Below are positions 6,671-14,941 of a stretch of DNA of 15,245 bases, piece after piece; positions within the stretch are counted from its first letter, which is position 1; each line of letters starts with the position of its first letter. The translations under genes were made by a program, and so were the position numbers. Location of the stretch: positions 1 through 15,245 of the forward strand of contig JAEZLF010000001.1 in the NCBI GenBank assembly GCA_023435925.1, read 5' to 3'. Under the pieces are notes generated by a model. That model was not told where the DNA came from. It saw only the letters and a program-made list of their open reading frames with translations, and ran no database searches. Source of the DNA: Bacillota bacterium (GTDB taxonomy: Bacteria; Bacillota; Clostridia; Acetivibrionales; DTU013).

Positions 6671-7558
6671 TTAATCCTTCCTTTTCGAAAAGTTTGTAAT
6701 TCCGCTTGTTGTGCCAAGTATGAATAATGTCACAACTAAAATTGCCACCGAAACTGTGCTGCCATAACCCATATTCATTTGAGAGAATGAAACATTGTAA
6801 GCATATAGGGAAAGCACATTGGATGAAAAGCCGGGACCACCGTTTGTCAAAGAAATTATGTGGTCAAATACCTTCATATTTGCTGAGATACAAAGTAGCA
6901 CGCAAATATAAAGAGTGCCTTTAATCATCGGCAGTGTTATATGCAAAGCCCTTTGTAAGCCGTTTGCACCGTCTATTTCCGCCATCTGGTAGATATCCCT
7001 GTCAATCGTTGTCATTGCAGAAAGTATGATTACCAGATGAAACCCTACATACTGCCAAACCAGAGGTATACTGACACATAGCATTACAGTTTCCTTCTGC
7101 GCAAGCCATGGAGCTATTAAATCACTGCGGTCAATAAATTTAAGAATATTAACAATTATTCCGAAATTATAGTCATATACCAACTTCCATACGTAACCGA
7201 TTACAACAGCTGAGAGAGTAACAGGAAAGTAAATAACAGTCCTATGCAGGTTTTTAAAGATTACCTTGGAAGAACTTAAAATGCAGGCCAGTATAAAAGC
7301 AATTCCAATCTGTCCGATCAGACATACAACAATGAGCAGCAAATTGTTTTTCAAAGCAGTTAAGGCGCTTGGATCATTTAACAAGGTAACATAATTTTTT
7401 AACCCGATAAATTTGAAGCTCTTAACGCTGGAAAACTTGAAAAAGCTTAATGTAAACGCCATTATTGTTGGAATAATGAAAATGAAAAAATAAATTATTA
7501 CACCAGGCAGTAAGTATGCTACCATGACAGATCGTTTAGGTTTTAGACAATCTTTCAT
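6671..7558 (-). CDS. Sugar ABC transporter permease, MalF/UgpA-like (CUT1)
   Basis: First of the two membrane subunits of the importer, about 295 residues with six predicted helices beginning at AYLLPGVIIYFFIFIIP. The EAA loop is clear near residue 190 (MAEIDGANGLQRALHITLP). A typical periplasmic segment FIGLKNYVTLLND follows the first helix, and the characteristic SLTNGGPG motif sits near the C-terminus. Two adjacent ATG codons exist (7561 and 7558). The GGGGGA ribosome site is better spaced (6 nt) from the second, so that start is given. The next gene begins 4 nt after its stop. It is separated from the binding protein gene by a hairpin-containing 90-nt gap, which would let the binding protein be made in excess. 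Expected partners are the MalG-like permease and a shared ATPase. Confidence 0.95.
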   Translation of the reverse strand: MKDCLKPKRSVMVAYLLPGVIIYFFIFIIPTIMAFTLSFFKFSSVKSFKFIGLKNYVTLLNDPSALTALKNNLLLIVVCLIGQIGIAFILACILSSSKVIFKNLHRTVIYFPVTLSAVVIGYVWKLVYDYNFGIIVNILKFIDRSDLIAPWLAQKETVMLCVSIPLVWQYVGFHLVIILSAMTTIDRDIYQMAEIDGANGLQRALHITLPMIKGTLYICVLLCISANMKVFDHIISLTNGGPGFSSNVLSLYAYNVSFSQMNMGYGSTVSVAILVVTLFILGTTSGITNFSKRKD

Positions 7559-7583
7559 CATAATCCCCCAAATTTATTAAATA

Positions 7584-7618
7584 CGGACGTGGTATACCAA
7601 ATATAGCAACCACGTCCG
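7584..7618 (-). terminator. Intercistronic hairpin between binding protein and permeases
   Basis: The perfect 10-bp arms CGGACGTGGT (7584-7593) and ACCACGTCCG (7609-7618) enclose a 15-nt loop, 30 nt after the binding protein stop codon. The following sequence is AT-rich without a strong U-tract. In ABC operons this position usually hosts a partial terminator or an mRNA-stabilising stem that raises binding protein levels over permeases. That role is inferred here. Confidence 0.6.
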
Positions 7619-7648
7619 ATGAAACATATTTATAATTTTATAGAATTA

Positions 7649-9013
7649 TTATAACCCTTCCTGAGTGGCTTGCATTTTTGCAGCAACATCCTTTGGTGTT
7701 GTTGTACCTGCAATAAGGCTTTGTACCTCTTCCTGCAATACAGTTGCCAGGTTCTGGCTGAAGTAATCGTTGAAGTTTAAGCCATTATTTGCTGAACTAT
7801 TGAGAATGCTTGCAAAGTCTTCAAATGGAACACCTTTACCTGTGAAATTCACTGTGATTTTAACAGGTGCTATTGTTCCTCTATCTGCCATAAATTGAGC
7901 GTAATCCTTACTGCTTATCTGCTGGCATAACTGTACTGCTGCGTCAAATGCCGCGCCCTTAAGCTTTGAATTTACACCAACTGAAGCGCCGCCGCATGCT
8001 GAAATGATAGTAGCTTCTGCATTATTACCTGAAGGCATAACTGCTACACGGGTATTTTCCCATGTTTCTGGATAATCGTCCTTCATGTTTTGGCAGGTAT
8101 TTATACCCCAGCTGCCTACTGCATGTGAAGCAGCATTTCCCTGCATATACCAGCCTGCTGCCCAAATATCATCCTGCATATTCGCATCGCTGTTGAACAG
8201 AGGAGACATTTCCTGAAGCTTTGTCATTGCGTTAACAAAGCAATCGTCTGTCCATTTATATTTATTTTCTAATGCAAGCATGGATTCAACCCACTCGTTG
8301 CCGCAGAAATCATACATTAACGGGCTTGCAAAATAGGATACAGCAAACCATTTACCTGTATTACCTACAGACATTGCGCTTTTACCCTGATCTTTAAAGA
8401 ACTTGGCAGCAGTGATCATTTCATCCATTGAGGTTGGGAATTTTTCGAAGCCGGCATCCGCCCACATCTTCTGATTATAGAGGACAAGGTTATATATGGA
8501 ATACTTATTTTCCATGCCATAAATTCTTCCATTGTATGTAACAGCAAAGCATTGGTCAACATAATCATCAGGGTTGACATACTCAGTAATATCCGCCAGC
8601 ATACCGGCGCCTGCCATACTCTCAAGCCATGGATATTTAACATAAGTTACATCTGGAAGCTCATCAGCAGCAATCAATGTCAGATACTTTTTACCGATAT
8701 CAGCGTTAGAAATCAATGTTTCGTCCAATGTAACCCACGGATGCTCAGCTTTATACTTGTCAAGCATTGCACGGAAACCTGCACTGCTTGGGATATTCTG
8801 AGCTGCTTCCTCGGAATGCTCGTGGATTATGGACAGAGTTACTTTCTCATGCTCTTCAGCATTAGCTGATGCCTCATTAGCTTTTGCCGTATTGTCATTT
8901 GATTGTGTTGAAATCACAGGTGAAGCAGGTGCCTCTTTACTGCCACAGCCTGTTATGCTTATTACCAAAAGCATAGCAAGGGCTAGTGAAAGAAAACGCA
9001 TTTTTTTACTCAT
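7649..9013 (-). CDS. Extracellular solute-binding lipoprotein of a sugar ABC importer
   Basis: Membrane-anchored binding protein of the CUT1 importer, 454 residues. The first 22 residues form a lipoprotein signal peptide (basic MSKKMRF, a hydrophobic run, then lipobox ITGC with Cys23 as the lipidated residue). A Ser/Ala/Asn/Glu-rich linker follows to about residue 57, before the binding domain begins (VTLSIIHEHSEE). The fold follows family 1 solute-binding proteins: DVTYVKYPWLESMAGAGMLADITEYV in the first lobe, YGMENKYSIYNLVLYNQKMWADAGFEKFPTSMDEM at the hinge, and aromatic residues in the second lobe. The ATG at 9013 has AGGGAGGA 7 nt upstream. It is the first gene of the importer operon and is divergent from the sensor kinase. 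Regulation by the neighbouring response regulator is likely. The sugar cannot be assigned. Confidence 0.95.
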   Translation of the reverse strand: MSKKMRFLSLALAMLLVISITGCGSKEAPASPVISTQSNDNTAKANEASANAEEHEKVTLSIIHEHSEEAAQNIPSSAGFRAMLDKYKAEHPWVTLDETLISNADIGKKYLTLIAADELPDVTYVKYPWLESMAGAGMLADITEYVNPDDYVDQCFAVTYNGRIYGMENKYSIYNLVLYNQKMWADAGFEKFPTSMDEMITAAKFFKDQGKSAMSVGNTGKWFAVSYFASPLMYDFCGNEWVESMLALENKYKWTDDCFVNAMTKLQEMSPLFNSDANMQDDIWAAGWYMQGNAASHAVGSWGINTCQNMKDDYPETWENTRVAVMPSGNNAEATIISACGGASVGVNSKLKGAAFDAAVQLCQQISSKDYAQFMADRGTIAPVKITVNFTGKGVPFEDFASILNSSANNGLNFNDYFSQNLATVLQEEVQSLIAGTTTPKDVAAKMQATQEGL

Positions 9014-9036
9014 GTAACCATCCTCCCTTTATTTAT

Positions 9037-9060
9037 ATGCGATCAATCGCATGTATTATA
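9037..9060 (-). promoter_or_regulatory. Importer operon promoter region with palindrome
   Basis: On the minus strand a TATAAT (9060-9055) is followed after 2 nt by the perfect palindrome ATGCGAT-CA-ATCGCAT (9037-9052), covering the likely start site. A second TATAAT lies at 9077-9072. Neither has a recognisable -35, which suits a promoter needing an activator such as the divergent AraC-type regulator. The palindrome may be a separate repressor site. The rest of the 296-nt divergent gap up to 9213 is AT-rich with no other gene seen. Confidence 0.5.
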
Positions 9061-9213
9061 TTTATGTTAGCATTATATTTTTTGGGGGTAAATGCCATTA
9101 TTTATTATGAAAAGTAACCGGTAATAATATTTGGAATGTTGACCCAATTACCTATGTTATTCTTATTACAAGTTTTATCTTATAGTGCAAGAATCGTAAT
9201 ATCGTTTGGACAC

Positions 9214-9251
9214 GTATGAAAATTGTGATAATATTGTTTCATACTTATAAT
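9214..9251 (+). promoter_or_regulatory. Promoter of the kinase-regulator operon with overlapping inverted repeat
   Basis: The promoter has -35 TTGTGA (9223-9228), a 17-bp spacer and a perfect -10 TATAAT (9246-9251). A perfect 8-bp inverted repeat GTATGAAA (9214-9221)/TTTCATAC (9237-9244) brackets the -35 and spacer, so a protein bound there would cover the promoter. The transcript would start near 9258, giving a leader of about 50 nt. Confidence 0.6.
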
Positions 9252-9309
9252 ACCACAGTAAGAAATATATCAATTTTATTTCTTAGTCAAGGGGTGTAAA
9301 TATTAGTTT

Positions 9310-11046
9310 ATGAAAAGAAACAGTTTGAATTTCAAATTGATAATATCCAATATTCTTCTAATGCTGCTTCCGCTCATAATACTAGTCTATTTTATATACT
9401 CCTATTTTACAAAAAATGTCCTGGCTGAAAAGAAGGATTTTAACCATTATGTAGCCAATGACATAGCTTATTCGGTCAGTGCTATTATCTCCAATATCAA
9501 TGATATATCAATCTCAACCATATCAGATAAAGCAATACATAATTTTTTGACAACAGATATAGACATTAACGATCCTGCATATTTGAGAATATATTTAAAT
9601 GCAGATACAGCACTGCAGGAGTTATCCTTGCAGGAGTCCCTTGTTAGGGATATCTATATTCTCACAGATAATAAACGGACTCTTCGTACTGGTGTCAATA
9701 TTACAGGCACTTCCTTTACAGAGGAAGAAATTAAAAAAATGGATGAAAGCACAGGAGGCTGGTTCTGGAGTTATGGTGCGGGAAAGCTTTCGATGTACAG
9801 AGCGATCCGCAATATCGAAAATTTTGACGAGCATATTGCTTATTCAAAAATAGTTATAAATACAGACGCATTTTATAAGCAGTTTGAATCGGATAATATT
9901 TCAGATGACATGAGCTTTGCTTTGCTTGATACAGAAGGAAACATTCTTCTGCATAATCTTAAGGAACCCTCCCTTTGGCTGGTTGATAAGATATCTCACA
10001 ATCCTGCTCTTTTAGAGAAGTACAATTCCAGGAGTTTTCTTGTTTCAGACGATAGTTCTGCCTATAATATATTTCCACAGGCACTGCGGAAAAAGAATAC
10101 GTATTTGGTTGCATTTGCAGTTGATAGAACAATGGAATATCATAAACTCCTCTATACAATTATTTTATTTCTTATAGCACTTTTTTTTGTACTTGCCGCC
10201 AGTCAGACACTGATATACAACCATTTTTTCATTAAGCCGATAACAGTTCTTGGAAATCTAATGAAATCAATAGAAGCCGAGGATTTCTCTGCACGATTTA
10301 AAATGAAAGTGAGCAGTGAAATAGAAGTATTAACGGATAAATTCAATATGATGTCAAGTAAGCTCCAATTTCTATATGATGAGGTCTATAAAAACAACTT
10401 GAAGCTGAAAGAGGCTGAGATTAAGAGTCTGCAATCTGAAATCAATCCACATTTTCTGTATAATGTTCTCGATTCCATATGTTGGATGATTAAGCTAAAT
10501 CAGACAAACAATGCCATACAAATGGTACAGAAGCTGTCTGCACTTTTCCGTCTGTCTCTATACCGTACATCCGACGGATTAATATTGTTTGAAGAAGAGT
10601 TGGAGCATGCTAAATGTTATATTGGCATACAGCAGCTTCGTTTTGTGAAAATCAAATTTACGCTGGATATTCAGGAAGGGTTGGGGAATATTTATGTAAT
10701 GAAACTGATATTACAGCCTATACTTGAAAATGCAATCAAGCACGGCCTTTCTCCTATTGGCGGTGAGGGAGAAATAATGCTAGCCGTATATACGCAGGAT
10801 GAAGATATTATATACTATATATATGATACTGGAGTTGGCGTGGATATGGAAAAGGTTCAGAGAATTTTGGAGGAAGACAATATTACAGTGGGAACAGAGG
10901 GATTGGCGTTAAATAATGTTAATGAACGGCTCAAATTAAGGTTTGGGAAAAGCTATGGTGTTTCATGCCATTCTCCTTCTGGTGGAGGAAGCGTTTTTAT
11001 AGTAAAGCAGCCCATTATGTATAAAAAGGAGCAAGGTAATGATTAA
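9310..11046 (+). CDS. YesM-like sensor histidine kinase
   Basis: Membrane sensor kinase, 578 residues. A helix at residues 10-33 and a second at about 279-303 enclose an extracellular sensing region of roughly 245 residues. HAMP (about 304-356), a His_kinase domain of the LytS/YesM type and a C-terminal ATPase domain follow. The phosphorylated residue is His381 in INPHFLYN. The ATP-binding N-box has Asn474 (LQPILENAIKHG) and the G1 box starts at Asp506 (DTGVG). The usual GIGLxNVxxRL reads GLALNNVNERL. An in-frame TAG at 9304-9306 rules out an earlier start, leaving the ATG at 9310. The only good ribosome site, AAGGGG, is an unusually long 15 nt away. The stop overlaps the response regulator start by 8 nt. 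Such pairs normally control a neighbouring sugar importer, which fits the divergent operon. Confidence 0.96.
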   Translation: MKRNSLNFKLIISNILLMLLPLIILVYFIYSYFTKNVLAEKKDFNHYVANDIAYSVSAIISNINDISISTISDKAIHNFLTTDIDINDPAYLRIYLNADTALQELSLQESLVRDIYILTDNKRTLRTGVNITGTSFTEEEIKKMDESTGGWFWSYGAGKLSMYRAIRNIENFDEHIAYSKIVINTDAFYKQFESDNISDDMSFALLDTEGNILLHNLKEPSLWLVDKISHNPALLEKYNSRSFLVSDDSSAYNIFPQALRKKNTYLVAFAVDRTMEYHKLLYTIILFLIALFFVLAASQTLIYNHFFIKPITVLGNLMKSIEAEDFSARFKMKVSSEIEVLTDKFNMMSSKLQFLYDEVYKNNLKLKEAEIKSLQSEINPHFLYNVLDSICWMIKLNQTNNAIQMVQKLSALFRLSLYRTSDGLILFEEELEHAKCYIGIQQLRFVKIKFTLDIQEGLGNIYVMKLILQPILENAIKHGLSPIGGEGEIMLAVYTQDEDIIYYIYDTGVGVDMEKVQRILEEDNITVGTEGLALNNVNERLKLRFGKSYGVSCHSPSGGGSVFIVKQPIMYKKEQGND

Positions 11047-12559
11047 GCTTTTCATTGTAGATGATGAGTTTGTTGTGCGTCAGGGTATCCGCCAGGCAAT
11101 CAACTGGGATGAATTTGGTGTTTATGTTGTTGGTGACGCAGATAATGCTAAAGACGCTATAAAGCAAGCAAATAAGCTGCACCCTGACATAATTCTGTGT
11201 GATATCAGACTGCCGGGGGAAGACGGATTTTCCATCATACACACTTTAAAGGAAACTATGCCGGATGTTCAGTTTATTCTTATAAGCGGATATACGGATC
11301 AGGAATACATGCTTAATGCTATTCGTTATGGCGTTTGTGATTATCTGCTTAAACCGCTGAACATGGCTGAAATTCACAAGGCTGTTTTAAAGGTATGCCG
11401 TCAGATCCATAATCGTAGAGATGAGGAACAAATCATTCTTGAACGCAACAAATTTCTGCTTGATAATCTCGATACTCTAAGAACTCATTTTATTGAAATG
11501 CTTTTGCATAAAAGCATTACTCCTGAGCAGCTCAAACAAAATATTCTATCGCTGAGCCTGTCGCTCCAGGGACCTAATTATATGCTTTTGCTTGCAAAAG
11601 GAAACATTGAAAATATACATGAGCTGATTCAGGACTTTGCATTTATTTTTAGAGAATATTCACCAATCATATCAACGCTTCAAAAGTATAATAGCTTGGT
11701 AGCTGTGATTCTGAATGTTGTAAAGCAGCCTGATACTCTAAAATTAGATTTTATCACAAAAACATTTCTTTCAAATTCTGAAAGCCTGAAGGGAGTTGTA
11801 GCGGTTTCTCCATTGTGTAAATCTCCGCTGGATTTGAAGTCATATTTGCCGGCATTAATTGATTCAATCGAACGTGGATTTTGGTATTCCATGGGACAAT
11901 TTTGCTTTTTGGACAGAGAAACCTTTTCTTCATTTCCGAAAGACAGTATACACACGATAGAGCAACAGCTTATTAACTCTATCAAAGAAGGAAAATCGGA
12001 TAATATTATTATGCAGCAGTTTGATGAGCTTATGTCTGTAATAAGAGATGCCCGACCTGCTTTGCCCGTTTTTAAAGAGGAAATGAGTTATCTTTTTCAA
12101 GCGATTCATGGAGTACTGGGAATGGAAAATCGTGATGACAGATATATCTGCTCTTCCGAATCTGAAGCACGGCAGCAATTCAACAAATTATGTAATTTAC
12201 CAAGTATTTTGCATAACAAGTATGGAAGCCGTCTGGCAGGGAAGGCACTGCAATATATTGGTCAGCATTATCATGAAGATATTTCACTGGAGAAGGTTGC
12301 CTGTGAGCTTTATATATCTCCTACTTATCTGTCACGCATCTTGAAAGATAAAACAAATAGAGGTTTTCAAGAATGGCTTCATTATTTCCGTATTAGAAAA
12401 GCCAAGGAACTGCTCTCCGGCTCTGAATACAGCATTAATAAAATAGCTGATTTATGCGGCTATAATTCATATAAGCTGTTATCTGAGCATTTTAAAAGAC
12501 TAACCGGAGTAACTGCTACAGAATATCGTGTAGCGAATAGCGATATCGAAAAGGATTAG
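11039..12559 (+). CDS. YesN-like response regulator with AraC-type DNA-binding domain
   Basis: Cytosolic response regulator, 506 residues. The N-terminal receiver domain (1-120) has the acidic pair Asp8/Asp9, the phosphoacceptor Asp55 (ILCDIRLPG), and Lys105 in YLLKPLN. A poorly conserved middle region of about 280 residues follows, as in other YesN proteins. The C-terminal AraC/XylS double helix-turn-helix spans about residues 402-498 (DISLEKVACELYISPTYLSRIL, then INKIADLCGYNSYKLLSEHFKRLTG). The ATG at 11039 has AAAAGGAG 7 nt upstream and overlaps the kinase stop, so the two are translationally coupled. The kinase is the expected phosphodonor. The importer promoter in the divergent gap is the expected target, which is inference from the arrangement typical of this family. 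Confidence 0.96.
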   Translation: MIKLFIVDDEFVVRQGIRQAINWDEFGVYVVGDADNAKDAIKQANKLHPDIILCDIRLPGEDGFSIIHTLKETMPDVQFILISGYTDQEYMLNAIRYGVCDYLLKPLNMAEIHKAVLKVCRQIHNRRDEEQIILERNKFLLDNLDTLRTHFIEMLLHKSITPEQLKQNILSLSLSLQGPNYMLLLAKGNIENIHELIQDFAFIFREYSPIISTLQKYNSLVAVILNVVKQPDTLKLDFITKTFLSNSESLKGVVAVSPLCKSPLDLKSYLPALIDSIERGFWYSMGQFCFLDRETFSSFPKDSIHTIEQQLINSIKEGKSDNIIMQQFDELMSVIRDARPALPVFKEEMSYLFQAIHGVLGMENRDDRYICSSESEARQQFNKLCNLPSILHNKYGSRLAGKALQYIGQHYHEDISLEKVACELYISPTYLSRILKDKTNRGFQEWLHYFRIRKAKELLSGSEYSINKIADLCGYNSYKLLSEHFKRLTGVTATEYRVANSDIEKD

Positions 12560-12616
12560 GATAAAAGCATAAAAATCATAGAGACTATAACAATGGTGTC
12601 AAGGGGTAAACATATA

Positions 12617-14341
12617 ATGCGAAATGCTTATCATAATAAATCCATATTGTTTAAAGTATCGATACTCATTACGGTGCTGTGCTTGATCATTATGTCCTAT
12701 TCGACCTACAGTCTATATCTTGGCTGGACGAGTTACCAGCAGGCATCAAAATTAAGTATTGTTCAGGATATGATACAAAATTTTTCAGATGGACTGAAGA
12801 ACTTTATGTTTGAAAGAGGAAGAATGAATGTTGTTCTTTCAAAGGAACAGTCGATTTCTGATGCGAACATTGCTTTTATAAACGAACGTCGAACGGCTGC
12901 CAATGAGGCATTTGAAGCTGGTTTTTCAGCCATGGAAAGAGTTTTCCCGAAAGAAACAGGACAGCTTCGCGAGGAATATGAAAAAATCAATTTGCTGCGC
13001 CTTAGAACAAATGAAGAAGCTGAAAAACCTTCGTCTGAGCGGGACGCTAATACCAGGGAACTATGGTTTGATCGTTGTACCGATTACATCAATACGGTAA
13101 TAACAGAATTAAATGTTATTCGACAGCTTTCACAGAATCACAGTAATATTTCTAACTATTTCGATGCAGTTATTTACAGTTTATATTTCAGAAGCATTGT
13201 GGGAAATGAGTCCTCTGTGATTACATCTGCCATTGCACGCAACAGCACCCTTAGTGCAGAAGTTGATGCCACGCTTTTATTCCTGAGGGGCGAAGAAAAG
13301 CAAGTCTGGTCTGAATTAGAGAAGACTATTGTGTTAATAGACTCACAAAATCTCACCGATGTACTGGCGGATGTCAGGGATCTATATTATCTGCGGTTTC
13401 GGCCTGAGCAGGAAAGAATCATAGAGCTGGCCCGCAATAACCAACTATATGAAGGGGCGGATAAAGAGATAGCTAATCTATCTGTGCCTGCATTAGATTC
13501 CATTTTGTGTCTTAGCGATGAAGCGGTAAAGGAAATCGAATCAGCAAATCAACAGAATATCGAAAAGGGACTTAAGAGTTTAATTTCCGGAATTTGTCAA
13601 TCGTTTGCAAGTATCTTAATTATTATTCTTATTCCAATTTATTTTAGAAGGAGGTTTGTCCAACCATTAAATGATATTATTATCACATTGGAGAATATCA
13701 GTGAAGGTAAGGTAGATAGCATAATTCCGTATGTGCAAAGAGCGGATGAGATAGGAAAACTGGCCTGTGGAGCGGATATGCTGAAAAATAGCATTATTGA
13801 AGAACAATCACTGAAAAAGGAGTTGGAACAGACCGTGCTGAAGCTTGAGGAGTTGTCAATCAAGGATACTCTAACCGGCCTATATAATAGAAGATACATA
13901 AAAGAACGATTTGACGAACTTGTAGAACGTTATAAAAGAAATACCTCTGTGTTTTCCGTTATCATGTGTGATATTGATAATTTTAAGTATTTTAATGATC
14001 AATATGGGCATGAGTGCGGTGATAAAGTACTTGTTCATATCGCCGCAGTGCTGTCCGGTTATTGCAGAGAATCGGATGTTCTTGCAAGATGGGGAGGAGA
14101 AGAATTTCTATTACTGCTTACGGATACCAATAGTGAAGGTGCGGGATATCTGGCGGAAAGAATACGGGTAGGACTGGAAAGCTCAACCTGTGAATGTGAC
14201 TACTTCAGCCTGACTATGACAATGACATTCGGCATTGCAGAATACTCTGAAGAGGAAGATATGCAGGTAACGGTAAGGAAAGCAGATATGGCATTATTAC
14301 AGGGAAAGAAAAATGGCCGCAATCAAGTTGTGATTTCTTAG
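12617..14341 (+). CDS. Membrane diguanylate cyclase with extracellular helical sensor and HAMP
   Basis: Makes cyclic-di-GMP from GTP. The product is 574 residues: helix 1 at about 9-31, an extracellular mostly helical sensor at 32-316, helix 2 at about 317-340, HAMP to about 395, a short coiled coil, and GGDEF from about 416. The signature is GGEEF (493-497), an active variant, with the RESD inhibitory site five residues before it. The substrate segment NFKYFNDQYGHECGD is intact. The sensor opens with FMFERGRMNVVLSKE, reminiscent of NIT-type nitrate-sensing domains, but I hold that loosely. The ATG at 12617 is favoured over 12593 because AAGGGG lies 10 nt upstream of it. The gene follows the response regulator by 57 nt without a clear promoter or terminator, so it is probably in the same operon. 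Confidence 0.93.
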   Translation: MRNAYHNKSILFKVSILITVLCLIIMSYSTYSLYLGWTSYQQASKLSIVQDMIQNFSDGLKNFMFERGRMNVVLSKEQSISDANIAFINERRTAANEAFEAGFSAMERVFPKETGQLREEYEKINLLRLRTNEEAEKPSSERDANTRELWFDRCTDYINTVITELNVIRQLSQNHSNISNYFDAVIYSLYFRSIVGNESSVITSAIARNSTLSAEVDATLLFLRGEEKQVWSELEKTIVLIDSQNLTDVLADVRDLYYLRFRPEQERIIELARNNQLYEGADKEIANLSVPALDSILCLSDEAVKEIESANQQNIEKGLKSLISGICQSFASILIIILIPIYFRRRFVQPLNDIIITLENISEGKVDSIIPYVQRADEIGKLACGADMLKNSIIEEQSLKKELEQTVLKLEELSIKDTLTGLYNRRYIKERFDELVERYKRNTSVFSVIMCDIDNFKYFNDQYGHECGDKVLVHIAAVLSGYCRESDVLARWGGEEFLLLLTDTNSEGAGYLAERIRVGLESSTCECDYFSLTMTMTFGIAEYSEEEDMQVTVRKADMALLQGKKNGRNQVVIS

Positions 14342-14361
14342 GTTATGCAGACAGTATATTA

Positions 14362-14435
14362 CAAAAGTACTTTTGCGTATGTCAAGATATTATTAATAGC
14401 GAAGGATTACAAATTTTCCAAAAATAATGACATAC
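14362..14435. other. Intergenic inverted repeats after the diguanylate cyclase
   Basis: The 157-nt gap between the cyclase and the small cysteine-rich gene contains a perfect 14-bp palindrome CAAAAGTACTTTTG (14362-14375). It also holds an 8-bp inverted repeat GTATGTCA (14377-14384)/TGACATAC (14428-14435) around an AT-rich stretch. These may mark the cyclase 3' end or the promoter of the next gene. No convincing -35/-10 pair or U-tract is visible. Confidence 0.3.
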
Positions 14436-14498
14436 CTGCCAGGGGTATTGTTGTAAAATGAAATAAAGTAAAAGAACTTCTAAAAGGAGTTGGAGCAT

Positions 14499-14816
14499 AT
14501 GGTAGAGGTAAAAGTAAACCCAGGTGTCTGTGGGTTGAGATCGGTAATTAAGGTGGATTCAGAAGATATGCAAAATGCGTTGATTAGCATTATTACAGAT
14601 TGCCCCAATATTAAGCCACTGGAACAGGAACTGAAGGAAGTTGACGGGTTTAAGGAATGTTTTTCAAAGCTGGGAGAATCCAAAGTATACGAATTAGGTA
14701 AGAAATACTGCAAACACGCTGCCTGTCCAGTGCCATCTGCTATTATAAAGGGTATTGAGGTTGCATGCGGATTAGCTTTACCAAAGGACGTTGAGTTTAA
14801 AATAGAAAAAGTTTAG
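14499..14816 (+). CDS. Small cysteine-rich conserved protein of unknown function
   Basis: A 105-residue soluble protein that I recognise only as a type of small conserved protein found in clostridia. It has six cysteines (11, 35, 54, 71, 76, 90), two of them in a CKHAAC motif (71-76), plus His73. Conserved-looking blocks are VNPGVCGL at the N-terminus, CPNIKPLEQELKEVDG in the middle and AACPVPSAIIKGIEVACGLALPKDV at the C-terminus. Metal or Fe-S binding, or redox chemistry, would fit the cysteines, but nothing shows which. There is no signal peptide or membrane helix. The ATG at 14499 has AAAAGGAG 9 nt upstream; an in-frame TTG at 14490 overlaps that site and is rejected. The gene stands alone between the cyclase and the convergent P-II gene. 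Confidence 0.85.
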   Translation: MVEVKVNPGVCGLRSVIKVDSEDMQNALISIITDCPNIKPLEQELKEVDGFKECFSKLGESKVYELGKKYCKHAACPVPSAIIKGIEVACGLALPKDVEFKIEKV

Positions 14817-14841
14817 CCGATTGTCATATTAGAGCGTTAGT

Positions 14842-14864
14842 AATGGACATGTTTTACATCCATT
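14842..14864 (+). other. Short hairpin after the cysteine-rich gene
   Basis: The arms AATGGA-(CA)-TGT and ACA-TCCATT fold around a TTT loop with one 2-nt bulge, 26 nt beyond the stop codon. There is no U-tract, so a terminator role is weak. It may be a 3' stabilising stem. Confidence 0.3.
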
Positions 14865-14907
14865 GCAGCCGGACAGAGCCTTCGTGATGTCATTAATTAA
14901 GAGACTA

Positions 14908-14941
14908 CCAGGCACTCTGCACTTGTGAGTAGAGTGCCTGG
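14908..14941. terminator. Bidirectional terminator-like hairpin between convergent genes
   Basis: The perfect 11-bp GC-containing arms CCAGGCACTCT (14908-14918) and AGAGTGCCTGG (14931-14941) enclose a 12-nt loop. It lies between the convergent cysteine-rich gene (+) and P-II gene (-), where a shared terminator is expected. Neither side has a strong U-tract, so confidence is moderate. Confidence 0.6.

Noticed and set aside
9037..9052. ATGCGATCAATCGCAT as a catabolite-repression (cre) site
   Set aside because: It does not follow the TGWAARCGNTTWCA pattern; kept only as an unassigned palindrome.
9014..9309. A small gene in the divergent gap
   Set aside because: No frame with a start and ribosome site was found; the gap is explained by two promoters and control sites.
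12593..12616. Cyclase start at 12593
   Set aside because: No good ribosome site precedes it, whereas AAGGGG is placed well for the ATG at 12617.
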